From the NCBI GenBank assembly GCA_021234155.1, contig JAJEKV010000003.1, positions 19,574,386 through 19,638,385 of the forward strand: a DNA stretch of 64,000 nucleotides, written 5' to 3'. The notes under the pieces were generated by a model, which was not told the origin of the DNA, did not search any database, and saw only the letters and a program-made list of their open reading frames with translations. A program made the position numbers and the translations under genes. This stretch comes from Isoetes taiwanensis (taxonomy: Eukaryota; Streptophyta; Lycopodiopsida; Isoetales; Isoetaceae). This document shows positions 12,397-22,979 of this stretch, one piece after another. The first letter of the stretch is position 1; every line of letters begins with the position of its first letter.

Positions 12397-12836
12397 GGTT
12401 AGCCCTTTGGGCTAAACATATGTAAGGAGTGGGCATAGGCCACATAGTATTTACATTGACCAATTTGACTAGCCTAGATTTGTTTCACATATGTGTAGGT
12501 GGCATAGGCCACATGTCTATATTGACCCTTACAACCTGCACCAGATTTAGCCTAGATCCAAGTGGAAGGCTGGGATGTCACAGGGTTAGGGTTTGCCTCA
12601 CTATTTAGAGAGAGCATTCTCCTCATTGTTTGTGGGTTTTTGCTCAATGCTTTGGAGCACCTCCTTGGAGCATCACTATGATTCTCGCTTTTGTTCATTC
12701 TTTCTTTTGTTCTTGCTCTTGGAGTTTCTTCCCCATCTTCTTTGTTGATCCAAGGAGCATTTGTATGTTCTCAGGCATCCTAAGTAAATATGGATCAAGG
12801 TTGCAAGGTGATGCCAAGAACTCCCAAACATCAACA
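12397..12836 (+). repeat. 3' LTR, 440 bp
   Basis: The same length as the 5' LTR. The first bases read GGTTAGCCC (a substitution of the expected TG), and it ends ATCAACA before the target duplication. The central blocks match the 5' copy strongly. Differences are indels and CpG-to-TpG/CpA changes. Confidence 0.85.
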
Positions 12837-13325
12837 ATGATTCTAATTTTCATGGGATCCCTTGAATCATACCTTGAAAACACTGAGAATCAACTTGGTG
12901 ACAATTAAATAATGGAGAGATAAAGATCATTCTAAAAGTCACTGGGTGGGAGCAATTTTTAAAACACAGATGCCCCGAGGGACAAATGGTAAATGGCACT
13001 AGAAATGATTTTCCTCAGCCTCCTCTCAAGGGCCCTTATGGTGCCCAAGAAGGTCAGAGGCTTTACTTGCAGCCTAGACAATTGCTCGTGCCAAACAAGA
13101 ATAGATATCTTTCTCTTACTTGTCATACTTGGTGCTCCTCGGGATCAAGTGTAAAACTGATTCAAGGGATGGACACACCTTAATGATGACATAGAAGACC
13201 TCTTTGGAAACTACTCTAATTTAATGAGAGAAGATCAGATGCATTGACTATTCCAGCTTATGCAACTCTTCTCGTAAAGTAAAGGTAGTTCCAAGTCTCC
13301 TTCACCTTACCTTGTGTCCTGAGGC
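12837..13325 (+). repeat. Right part of the unclassified host repeat (copy 1)
   Basis: It resumes immediately after the LTR element and aligns to 16,041-16,535. Shared landmarks are TCTAATTTTCATG, AGAGATAAAGATC, CTTACTTGTC, GACATAGAAGACCTCTTTGG and GATGCATTGACTATTC. Similarity fades near 13,325, where A+T-rich sequence begins. Protein-like patches occur in changing frames, with no recognised domain. Confidence 0.75.
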
Positions 13326-13439
13326 CCTAATTATCAAACATGCTTCGTTCAGTTACGTATTGCTAGTACATATGCAGCAAAATGGAACACACTAAATTAA
13401 GCATCGTCTTGATCCCTTATTTGTTGTCAAATTAAAATT

Positions 13440-13980
13440 TAACACAAGTACCCCTTCTCATTTTAATGCTTTACCACCCAAGTGCATAAAGTTATTAGTC
13501 CTTTTTCAAAGAGCATATCTTTTTTTAAGAAGGATCACATCAAGCATCCTATTTGCATCTAAAATACTTTACCAACTCTAAGTGAGTACATAAAAGTTAT
13601 TAGCCCTTTTCAAAAAGCAAACACTTTATCAATAAATGAGCCGCGTCCATATCCATAACTAGAAGCCAGACACATATATATTTCTTTTATTAAAAAGATA
13701 ATCAAAGTAATTTTACTATAGAAAGTCATGTTTTTCCAAAAGATCACACCAAGAATTTTGTATAAGCTAAAAGGTTGGAATATACTAAATTGCGGTATGA
13801 TCCACTATGTTTGTTGTCGATAGATAATAACACCAAGTCCCTCATCAATAAAGTCTCCCATTTGCATATAAAATATGTATCATTCGAGTTATATTATGTT
13901 TTATGAACCTTTTTCAAAGAGGTCCCAAGCAAAATACAAACACATAATCAATAAATAACACTTTACCAGCCTTCAAAAGC
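13440..13980. repeat. Imperfect ~100-bp tandem repeat, A+T-rich
   Basis: Blocks at about 13,466-13,520 and 13,566-13,621 share TTTACCA...AAGT, AAAGTTATTAG and CTTTTTCAAAGAGCA-like phrases, one period (~100 bp) apart. A weaker third unit lies at 13,830-13,975, with CCATTTGCATATAAAATA and CTTTTTCAAAGAG. It looks like local tandem duplication after the host repeat ends. Confidence 0.5.
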
Positions 13981-15130
13981 TTTATTAAATAAGATTTTTT
14001 ATGTTATTTTTATCAAACCTAACAATGTTTCCATATGTGACACTTTGAGTTAACTTATCCGAAGGCTCATGAAGCGACATTTTATACAATATGTCTTTGG
14101 AGCTTTTGTGTGCATTGGCATTAGTAAACACCTCTAATGGAGCAAATATTTTGTAACTCATTTTCAACAACCACGGATGCGATCTTATCAAACATTTCTT
14201 CATTGCAAGGACACCATTCTCATAAGGCTTGCATTCACTTAAAGCGAGGTCATGGGGCGACTTTCAAGCTCGGCTCCACAATTTTAAGCGTAAAACTAAG
14301 ATGTCCATTGCCACAGATATATCTTGGAAGCATGTCTTTATGTCCATATGTTAGACAACAAGCGATGCGATAATGCTTTTCCTAGTCCCAAATCCGGAAC
14401 TTATCGATATAGCCCAAAAGAAAAGAAATATTTGATTCGGTGAGTGAATATAAATCAAGAAGAGGGAAAAGAAGCAAAAAGGATCACATGGCCTTGAAAT
14501 CTCACTACACATTTACAAAGTGCATATGCGTAATTGTGATCCATGTATGATATTAGTGCAAGTTGCAAATATCCTCCTCTTCAAACCCCTTCCCCCCTCC
14601 CTCCCTTTTTTTTTTTGCAATATACTATCCATAGCATTTTATTTTGAACCTATAGTTCTACCTATTCATTCGCATTATGAATGTAAGCTCCGTGATGTAA
14701 CTCCATAGTCATCCTTAGTTAAGGATAGCATTTCTCATCCACAAGCCTATGGATAGATATCCTTCTGGTCGGTGGATTTAGTTGTAGAATGAATGAAGAG
14801 GCAATCGATGGATGGATCTAAGATAGTTTACGAGTTTGAGAGATCAAAGATGGTCCATAAAGCGCCAAGCGTCGATAGCCAATTACAGAAGCCAAAAAAA
14901 GGTAAAAAAGGAACAAAATATTAGTTAACACCTTATACATCGATGCGTCACGTAGCGTGTCTGATGCGGTCTGATGCGATGCGTGTTCTATAGACTTTCA
15001 CGTCTTGGCGATGGATTAACGTGCTCAAATTTATCCAAAAAATGCATGATATGGTAGCGTCACGTGCAGTGCGTATGGAGTGACTCACGTTAGGTGCGAA
15101 AGGTCACCGTCTTGGCGTCGTAACCTACTG
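13980..15130. other. Unassigned sequence with a GC-rich motif cluster
   Basis: No gene is supported. At 14,607-14,617 there is a T11 run. At about 14,940-15,115 short words such as GCGTCACGT, GTCTGATGCG and CACGTCTTGGCGA recur. This is a CpG-rich patch in otherwise A+T-rich sequence. Confidence 0.45.
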
Positions 15131-15134
15131 CCCA

Positions 15135-16535
15135 GTCTTGAGATTTATTTTTAGACTTCAGGTCATCAACTGTCTTTGCATGAAAGATCTTTGTGCAAAT
15201 TTACATCAAAGGAGATAAGCTTGCATGAGAACCTTTTCTTTGGAACGCCAAGTCCTCCCGAGCGCTGGCAACTGCATTATAACATCTTTAGATCTTTGCT
15301 CGAAATGGTAGTGTGGGCAAGAAATTTTGATGTTGAATAACAAGGATGTCGCGTGAAAGCATAAAGCCTGGCATACCCATTTCCGCACAAGTGGAAGAAA
15401 TCATGGAGTGGCCCATAGAATTGCTGAAACGGAAAATAGTGGTTCTAAAGCCCGAGGTCTCATACTTTGGGCGGCAATCTTGTGCTATCTATGTTCATAG
15501 ATCAAAGCGGTGATGCCACCCATTTCGAAATTACGGCGAGGGTAGCGAACAAAATGTAAAGAGGGCTGCTTCGATTATTGACTAAGAGATATACACCCGG
15601 AAATGAATATTCACAGATTCACGAGATGACATGCACCTTTAAATGCGGATGGAAGAGAATCATTGAGGTGGCAATAGCTAAGGATATATTTTCTAAGTGT
15701 AAGCAGTTGTATTGTCACAAAGGAAAAGCTTGCTAAGACCAGAGATCCAAATGAAGAAAGGAGGCTTGCAATGGAGAGGAAATCACATATAGCCGGCCAG
15801 TTCATGTAGGAGCCTCTTGCCCAGTCTGGAGAGCTCTGTCTCATAGATCTCTGAGCCGCGCTTTAACCATTATACGCAAGCGAAGATGGATCAAGGAATA
15901 AAGACCATGGTTCCCTCGTCACAGAAAAGCTAGCAAAATCGTATGGAGGGGTGACGATTGAGAAGGTGTAGGTATTCTGGTGCTCTCATGCGGGCATGGT
16001 ATAGGTGCCTTGGGCGCCTACTCAGCTGGACATCGGCACGATGAAGTTCTAATTTTCATGTGGGATCCTTGGATATACCAGCAAAACCTTTGGAGAATCA
16101 ATCGCTGAGGACAATTGGGGCCATTTGAGAGATAAAGATCGTCCTAAAAAGCTCTTGGGGTGGAGCAATTTTAAACCCGCGGATACCCGAGGGACAAAAA
16201 TGGTAAAATGGCACTAGAAATGATTACGCCTCCTCTCAAAGAGACCCTATAGTGCCCAGAAGAAGTTGCCTGGGAGGCTGCTTGCAGCTAGACAATTGCT
16301 CGAGGTCAAAACAGAACAGATATCTTTTCTCTTACTTGTCCATACTTGGTGTCTTCGATCCAGGTACTTGGTGGGATTCATGATGGTTGGACATACACCC
16401 GCGATGACATAGAAGACCTCTTTGGAAACTACCTCTACTCTAATGAGAAGATCCGGATGCATTGACTATTCGGAGCTTATGCAACTCTTGGTGATTAATA
16501 GTTCCGTCTCATCACCACCTTGTCGAGGTTCCCAT
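15135..16535 (+). repeat. Unclassified host repeat, copy 2 with the unoccupied insertion site
   Basis: Colinear with 7,320-8,239 joined to 12,837-13,325, but without the LTR element between them. The empty site reads GCACGATGAAGTTCTAATTT near 16,037-16,056, where copy 1 has the 5-bp duplication flanking the insertion. Plus-strand translation gives protein-like patches in several frames, for example VEEIMEWPIELL near 15.39 kb, interrupted by frameshifts. The family is not recognised. Confidence 0.8.
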
Positions 16536-17600
16536 TGGAAGAATTAAGTGAAAGGTTTTATCACGATAAGAAGGATAGTTTATGTGGTCATTTTGGAACC
16601 TCTACTCTTCAAGTTAATGAAGGATGGATGGCCACTAATGTTCTACAAGATGAGGCGGGGGCATAGGGAGTAATACGAAAGGAATCGGGATGTGGAAGGA
16701 GGATTCCCGGGGTTTACTACGATTAGGCGGGGTCACCTAAGGTTGTCTGCGACCATAGGAGCTTGAAAGATATAGGTGCATTGAGATCTTCTATTGCCAA
16801 GTACATGATGCATTGGGCAAGGGGATTCCTCATGTATAAAGGGGGATATGCCATTTGCGCGTGCATGGGGTGGCAAAAAACCCCCACAATATACGGATCT
16901 TTAAAGCCGAAATTTTGACCCCTTTTCGAATAAAAATTACAGAATAGTGCAAAAATACCCGGAAAAGGACCCTGCCCATTGCATTATATGCGAAAATGGG
17001 TTCAAAACCCCCTTCAGTGCATGTAGATGGGTTATCACGCCCAAAGCCTTGAACCCCCTTGGCATTGGGCAGCTATTTCTAGAGGTAGCGATAACCATGG
17101 TCAACACATATATGAATGAAGTTATTGACTCTTGGTCCACCTTGTTGGAATTAGCGGGACGTTGACCTAGTAAATGATCGTTGGGTTCGGGCCCAACACG
17201 GGCAAAATGCATTGGAAGAATTGGCGTGTTGGTGGATGAGCACATTGAAGCATCTCACTATGTAGGGCCTTTCTCGGGTAGACTAAAGAACCAGTTGAAA
17301 TGACCCCTACCAAGATGTCAAAGATGCTCTTGCTAATCGGGCCACATGATAAATGCGGAACATGGATGGCTTTTTGCCAGAAGGGATATCTGAGGACCAA
17401 ATCTTCCTCATTCACGAAGAGGTGTTTGTCTCTTAATTGGAGCACATTGCGAGGAAAAAGAGCACCTCATATGCGATCACGATTATAGGGATTCTTTGGA
17501 GCAGAAGTGGAGACCCTATCCTAATGACCCACCACGCTACCAACATTTTGAAAACAATAGACTCTGGTTAGGCGGTAGAGACCCGGTGATGGATTAGTGT
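16535..17600 (+). pseudogene. Frame-broken coding-like continuation of the host repeat
   Basis: Plus-strand blocks read like protein in changing frames. One runs from about 16.51 kb (FPLEELSERFYHDKKDSLC, then a GHFGTST...EGWMATN segment). Another is open for 72 codons at 16,947-17,165 and contains CIICENGF. A third is at 17,300-17,488. The two cysteines of CIIC and later His/Cys residues could suggest a metal-binding protein, but I recognise no family. Proximity suggests it belongs to the same element as copy 2 of the host repeat. The matching part is missing from copy 1, which ends near 13,325. Confidence 0.3.
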
Positions 17601-17753
17601 CGTCCCTAATGAATTATTAGTATTTCGGTTTAAGAATTAGTGGCTAAAGAAGCTAATGGCGATGATGAGAACTCTTGAGGTATGCAGTAATATGCGTAAT
17701 TACTATATCATATATACTTGACAAGGAATTATAATGAATGGTTATTATTCATT

Positions 17754-17856
17754 CGCTCTTGCATTTTTCATCTTAACACAAAAGAGCTTTTACACGTACT
17801 ACATTCACGGCTCTTGCATTTTTCATCTTAACACAAGGCTCTTACACTATACATTG
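17754..17856. repeat. Short tandem duplication, ~56-bp period
   Basis: GCTCTTGCATTTTTCATCTT followed by AACACAA and a GAGCTTTTACAC / GGCTCTTACAC tail occurs twice in a row, starting near 17,755 and 17,810. Confidence 0.7.
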
Positions 17857-17864
17857 CGGAATAG

Positions 17865-18089
17865 GTGATTCACTCATCATCAACACATGAGGTGATCCCA
17901 TTTATCATAGCTATTCGCTCGGGGAAGCCAAATAAGGTGGATCATACGAATCAACGAGAACGAATCGGCACCATTAAGCATGGATTCGCAGTGGGGATCA
18001 AGAAGAATACTACTTGGCAGAACAAGATCATTGTAGCTAGTGAGCACTTGATAAACCTCGATGTGGCCCGAAACGAAGAAGGCAAATAA
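17865..18089 (+). other. Unrecognised 74-codon open frame
   Basis: The predicted product is basic, about 74 residues, and contains GTIKHGFAVGIKKNTTWQNK. It has no signal peptide, membrane segment or known motif. Its 3' end overlaps the start of a ~515-bp direct duplication (18.03 and 18.54 kb), and the second copy does not keep the frame. It is probably a transposon fragment or a chance frame. Confidence 0.15.
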
Positions 18090-18800
18090 TCATGGGAGAT
18101 GAATGTACCTACCACTTAGAGATGGAGCTGCTTTTATAGTGAAGATAAATTATTGATGTGAATTATTGGGGTGGTACGTATACCATGCATTATTGAGGAA
18201 GTACAAGAGTCATGTACGTGCAAATTATAATGCATATTTTTGTATGGATATGTATTGTCATGTGAAAAGCATGCTTTATCTTGGATTTTTATTAAAAGGT
18301 AAAAGTATTTGTTAGCAGGTAATTTAGGTGTGATTGAAATTAAGGTGCTTACTTGAGGAAAAGTGGAAGTCGAAGAGCACAACGTTACAAATTACTCGGG
18401 TTAGATACATCAAAATGGCAATTCATTATGCTTATACATCCTTACATGCTTGAAGTGCTCAACTGCGCAACCTACTCGCGGGACCATCTTGGACTGCACC
18501 CATGAATCAGTTTGATGCACCATTTTCTGCATTTTTCACGGATCATTTGTAGCTCATGCTTAGCACTTGATGGATCCGGATGTCTCGGGGCCAGGCGAGG
18601 AAGCCATGGGAGATGAATGCCCTCTACCGAAGATGGGCTGCTTTTATAGTGAAGTAAAATTATTGATGTGAATTATTGGTGTAGATTGTGGCGCCATTAT
18701 TGAGCTTGTACAGTATGCGATACCGCGATACAAGTGTCTTATAATTTGTATGGATATGTGTAGTATCATGTGACCTCATCTATCTTAGGTTCAGTAGGTG
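18028..18800. repeat. Direct duplication, ~515-bp period (18,028-18,300 and 18,540-18,800)
   Basis: Both copies contain GAGCACTTGAT / TTAGCACTTGAT, CATGGGAGATGAATG, GGGCTGCTTTTATAGTGAAG (GGAGCTG in copy 1), AATTATTGATGTGAATTATT and TTTGTATGGATATGTGTA-like phrases in the same order. The intervening sequence (about 18.3-18.54 kb) is not duplicated. It is either a tandem duplication with later divergence or two insertions of the same short element. Confidence 0.65.
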
Positions 18801-19395
18801 AAATATTGGTGCTTGAGCAAATAAGGTGATAGCAAAATTCTCAAAATTAGATTATTCTCTCAATTAATGGGAAATCATGCTTTTCTCCTTTATCACAATT
18901 GATCCAGTACAAGGTATGCAAAGTCGGACATCTGAAAGCCATTACTTGATTGAACTTGGAGGGTTGGTCCTCTGCATTATTTCGATAAACAAACACTACT
19001 ATGTCTCGAGAATTACTGTTCACATTATCAGCTTGGATAAAGCGCATCAAAAGGGTTCATTATCTGCTGAAATAAAAGCTTTTAAAAGTATGTCTCAGAA
19101 TTTGAGAAAGCGGTGACCGAAGGATTACTTAGGACATTTGGCAGCCACGGCCTTAGATCTCATCAAATCAAAATAAAAGATGGGAGGCTAATTTAAATGT
19201 GAAAGTGGTTTCACCAAATTAGACGGATGCTTTGCTTCCCTCGGTAACAACGCCTAGTATGGAGTAGGCACATGCATGGCACAACATGGAACATGACAAA
19301 TAATACTAAACATGAAGCGGCAGATCAGTTCTCAATCTTTTATCTTGTAACATGAACCCAAGTGATCATCTACCAAGATGTTAAGCCTCTGACAG
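18800..19395. other. Unassigned sequence
   Basis: Overlapping short frames on both strands at 18,847-19,116, with no recognisable product. Nothing else supported. Confidence 0.5.
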
Positions 19396-19399
19396 TTCT

Positions 19400-19495
19400 C
19401 AAGAATGTTACTCCACAGGAACCACATAGCGGTTAAGCCCGGGATTCGAACAGCGGCACCAACCAACTGACGTGGCCGAATCCAATTTATTACCC
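19400..19495 (-). repeat. tRNA-like (SINE-like) fragment with A-box and B-box matches
   Basis: On the minus strand, GGCCACGTCAGTTGG resembles an RNA polymerase III A box and GTTCGAATCCC resembles a B box. They are separated by only about a dozen bases, so no full tRNA cloverleaf can form. A decayed or internally deleted tRNA-derived SINE is the likeliest reading. Confidence 0.35.
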
Positions 19496-19521
19496 ATTAG
19501 CAAGTTTGTAGCAGTTTTCCG

Positions 19522-19622
19522 CATATTCTAAGGATATACTGGCATATATCAAGAATATGCCTAAAGCCCACACAAGCAAGGGATTGCCCCCCTAGAGGCA
19601 ACCCAAAAATATCACCTATTTG
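19522..19622. repeat. Dispersed ~100-bp repeat with a GCCCCCTAGAGGC core (copy 1)
   Basis: Similar to 34,806-34,905. Both have TATTCTA-GGATAT / GGTATATTCTAGC-type phrases followed about 50 bases later by a near-palindromic CCCCTAGRGGCAACCCAAAAA. It could be the end of a long terminal repeat. Confidence 0.45.
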
Positions 19623-19624
19623 AA

Positions 19625-22080
19625 ATATCTAACATCATAACAAGGGTTGCACAAGGTATATTTATATGCTTTTTAAATTTGATTCTCCTATGATTTGACG
19701 GCCATATTGCAGAGGCCATACTAATCATTAAATCTAGAGTGCACTTGCAATTTTATGGGTTTAAGTGTGCATTCCTTGATGGTTTTTCTAATGGTATATG
19801 AATCATGTTCTAAAAATGAATTACATGAAAAAACCAATTAGCATGCAAGGCTTGAGCCATTTTATTTAACGTTTTTTTTTCTTTTGCTTTTTTTCTTTTC
19901 TTTTCTCTTTCTGGTTGTTCTCAAGGTTTATCTTCGGCGTGAATAAAGGGGTTTACAAGATGACGCCGGCTTTCCATCTTCTGGAAGCTCATATGACAAA
20001 TTTTCATCCAAACAGCAACAGATGCCATGGTTGGAGCTCTAAATTCAGCATTTAGCTAGGTCATCAATTTTTTTCTTTTTTAATTAGAAGGATGATTCCT
20101 ACTTCCAAACCTAGTTGAATGTGCTCCAAAGTTTCTAAGTCAAGTATGCAACTCATATATGTCCTGCAGCAGGCAACCTTGCACTCACTTGAATTTCTTC
20201 CTGAGGAAGGATTGACACAGTTCAAAACAATAAATAGCATTTGTATTTTATGGGCAATATATGAGCATTTGTTCTAATTAGTCGCTTCAAGAAGCCTAAT
20301 GTAAAACATCTATTGAAGGGATTTGGAGAGATTTTGCAATGCTAAGAATCTCAATGGTTTATATCCATCATGATCTAGCCTAAAACATGGATATTCTTGC
20401 CTTTACCATAAGGAGACATATTGTGTGCACAATTGTTATTGTTCCTGTAGTTTCATAGTTCTCTTTGTAGTATCATGTAAAGTCCAAAAGTCTCTTGCAC
20501 CTTGATTATGCTTGATGTTGTAGTTGGTCAGTAGCTTGATGATCCCGCACCTCGAAATACCATATATATCTACACAATGGACAACACAAGAATATATGGA
20601 CCACAGGATTTTTGGGGTATGTTGCGGGGAATTATACTACTAAGGGAATGCAAAGGACTAATAATTAAAATACCATGCATGCGAGGTTAATAAATTAAGT
20701 ATATGTAGAGATTATATGGAGCTGAATGGAGTTGTAATAAATACAAATAGAGTGCTGGAAAAACTTGATGCATGTGATGGTCAAGGCAGTTTGGAAAGGC
20801 GATAGATTGCGGTACGGATTCTTTGAAGGGCGAGGTTGTGGCAGTACTGCAGAGGCGTGTTGGAGTCTTTGAGGAAGCTGGCGTGATTTCAGTGAGGATC
20901 AAGCCTTACACGGGGTTTTCTAGTGTAGTAAATTGTGTTGATGTAGTAGAATTGTTTGGAATAGCATGGATTTAGAGTTAAATTATAAGTGCGTGGACAT
21001 GAACAAGCTTGCATGATTGTATATAAAATATTGTATGATTGCATATTGAAGAAACACATTAAGTACCAGCAGGATATAATTATTTCTAGGGGAGCCGAGG
21101 CACTTAAACCCATGCTAGAAGGAACTAGATGCTTTCAGTTAGGAACTGAAGAGTGGATTAAGATAAATTGTTGAGGAACAGTTAAAATTTGCAATATTTC
21201 CATGCATCTTTGGATTTGCGGCATGATCTGATAGTGTGGGTAAAAGCCGCGTTAGGGTGTCATACATTAGGGGCAATTCATGTAAACTTTTGAAGCGGGT
21301 TCTTTGAATTTTAAATGTACTTATTTCATGTATAGAACATGTATATATATTTAAAAGGGGCCAAAATTCGGATTTGTTTGTAATTATAGCCGAGTAGAAG
21401 TGGTTGATCTGAGAACTCACGGAGGAAATTCCTCCCTCAATTTCCTCCGAGAAGAATTCCCTCAAGAAAAATTTCCTTCAAAGAAAATTCGGATCGAACC
21501 AAGAAAGTAGAACACAATTTAGATTTTTTTCGAGGATCCCGAGGAAACATCTGTCGAGTTGGCTGAATGTAGTGATCGAGGCTTATCTGTCTGAGTGATT
21601 TTTAGCTGAATCAAGCGTCAGGAGGAACCTAATCATTGATTTTGAAGCCGAATGTAGCAAACATCGGATATCAGTGAGTCAAAATTGTGAAGAATGTAAA
21701 CAACGAGGTGGCATCATTAATTTGAGAAAGTGGGAGAGATGAGAAAGGGAAAAAAGAGATGGCGAGCATGATAGCGAAATTGAAAGGGTAGTACATCCTC
21801 AGGTATGTTACCAAAAATAAGGACCGATTGTGCAAAATGTTATTCTTGTTATGAGAAGAAAGAAAGGCTGAATCTACGGCTCCTAATCAAAGATTCTTGC
21901 AAGATCCTGAGGCTATTGGAGCTTTTGAACTGTGATTGGACTTCATGCTGAGTGGTCAAGCATGCAATTTTAGAAAACCTTAAAGATGGATTGGAAGAGG
22001 TAAAATGTATGAGTAGTGATAAATTGTTGCTAAGCGATTTTATCGATAGTTTGTAGGGAAAAATGGTTTGAAGCAAAAGG
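19625..22080. other. Unassigned A+T-rich sequence with a pyrimidine tract
   Basis: No supported gene. A T/C-rich tract lies at 19,869-19,910. Short frames occur on both strands (for example 21,139-21,465 minus, 108 codons) without recognisable domains. Palindromic fragments around 21,420-21,460 (GGAGGAAATTCCTCCC and TTTCCTCCGAG) form a small inverted repeat. Confidence 0.45.
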
Positions 22081-22086
22081 AATTGC

Positions 22087-22416
22087 TTGCAAGATGCTCA
22101 AATGCCATCCGAAATCTTTCATATCTTCTTGAGAGAAAGAAAGAGAATGGCAGTCTTTGGTTTCAAACATTTGTGCTTGGCCGGGAAGGCTAGATCTGAT
22201 GGTTTGGATGGAAACCAAGCTAAAGTCATCCGGTTAGAAACCCAACAACACAAGGAGTTTCACCAAAATCTGAGGGGATGTGAGGAAAAAGCTGAGGCAA
22301 TCCGGTATCGGCATTCCTCCCGAGGTATTAAAGCTTTTGTCAAAGAAACTATTACATTCCGGTTTCTTTGTTGTTTTCATGTACATTTTTCATACATATG
22401 TGAACTCCTCTACTAA
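22087..22416 (+). other. Unrecognised open frame upstream of a tandem duplication
   Basis: A 109-codon frame, with a second open frame overlapping its 3' half (from 22,280). Read together the two frames look like one frameshifted protein end with charged helical text such as VIRLETQQHKEFHQNLR, followed by RKKLRQSGIGIPPEVLKLLSK. No family is recognised. It could be the C-terminal part of a transposon protein. Confidence 0.2.
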
Positions 22417-22746
22417 TCTTAGTTTACTTGCTGATATAGCCTTTTTGATTACACGTTTTGCTTGTATTATACATGTAAATGAGGTTTATGGTCATCTACT
22501 TGCTCTTGAAAGTATTTCATGTATATTATGTGATATATATGTACATAGTGTAAGGATGTAGATTAAATGTGCAGTGAACTCCTTTGCCAATCTTAGTTTA
22601 CTTGCTTTGATGTAGCCTTTTAGTGTTTTGCTTAATGTATTATACATGTAAATGAGGTTCATGGGGTCATCTACTTGCTATTGGAAGTATTTCATGTATA
22701 ATATGTGATATATATGTACATAGTGTAAGGATGTAGGATTAAATGT
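22397..22746. repeat. Tandem duplication, ~175-bp period
   Basis: Two adjacent copies (about 22,397-22,568 and 22,572-22,746) share GTGAACTCCT, CAATCTTAGTTTACTTGC / TAATCTTAGTTTACTTGC, TATTATACATGTAAATGAGG, GTCATCTACTTGCT and GTGATATATATGTACATAGT, AGGATGTA. They are highly similar, so the event is younger than most changes around it. Confidence 0.8.
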
Positions 22747-22979
22747 ATATAAATTGATACTATACATAATCCTCTGTACATATGTAGGATATCTCTGGTC
22801 AATCAATCTTTTACATGTACAAGCATTATGCTCTTTATTTATACATGAGTATTTCTTACTTATGTCTTGGATATGTAAGATTATTCAATGCAGTCTTCTC
22901 CAACTTACATATTTTCTTTTGCAATGCGAAATTTATTTATATGGCCCGGTTTGTGGAGAATCGAGATCTGAGATATTTG

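Larger units (their letters stand above)
8240..12836 (+). mobile_element. LTR retrotransposon without recognisable coding capacity, nested in an older repeat
   Basis: Two direct repeats of 440 bases each (8,240-8,679 and 12,397-12,836) bound a 3,717-base interior. The left repeat begins TGTTAG and the right one ends CAACA, giving the TG...CA ends of LTRs. The outer flanks are both ATGAT (8,235-8,239 and 12,837-12,841), a 5-bp target-site duplication. A purine-rich tract abuts the 3' LTR. The interior has open frames (for example 10,888-11,673, 261 codons) but no CCHC knuckle, protease, integrase, reverse-transcriptase or RNase H motif that I can see. This fits a large non-autonomous LTR derivative (LARD-like), dependent on a partner element. 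Orientation is set by the purine tract. LTR divergence (about 20% by eye) makes it old. Confidence 0.85.
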
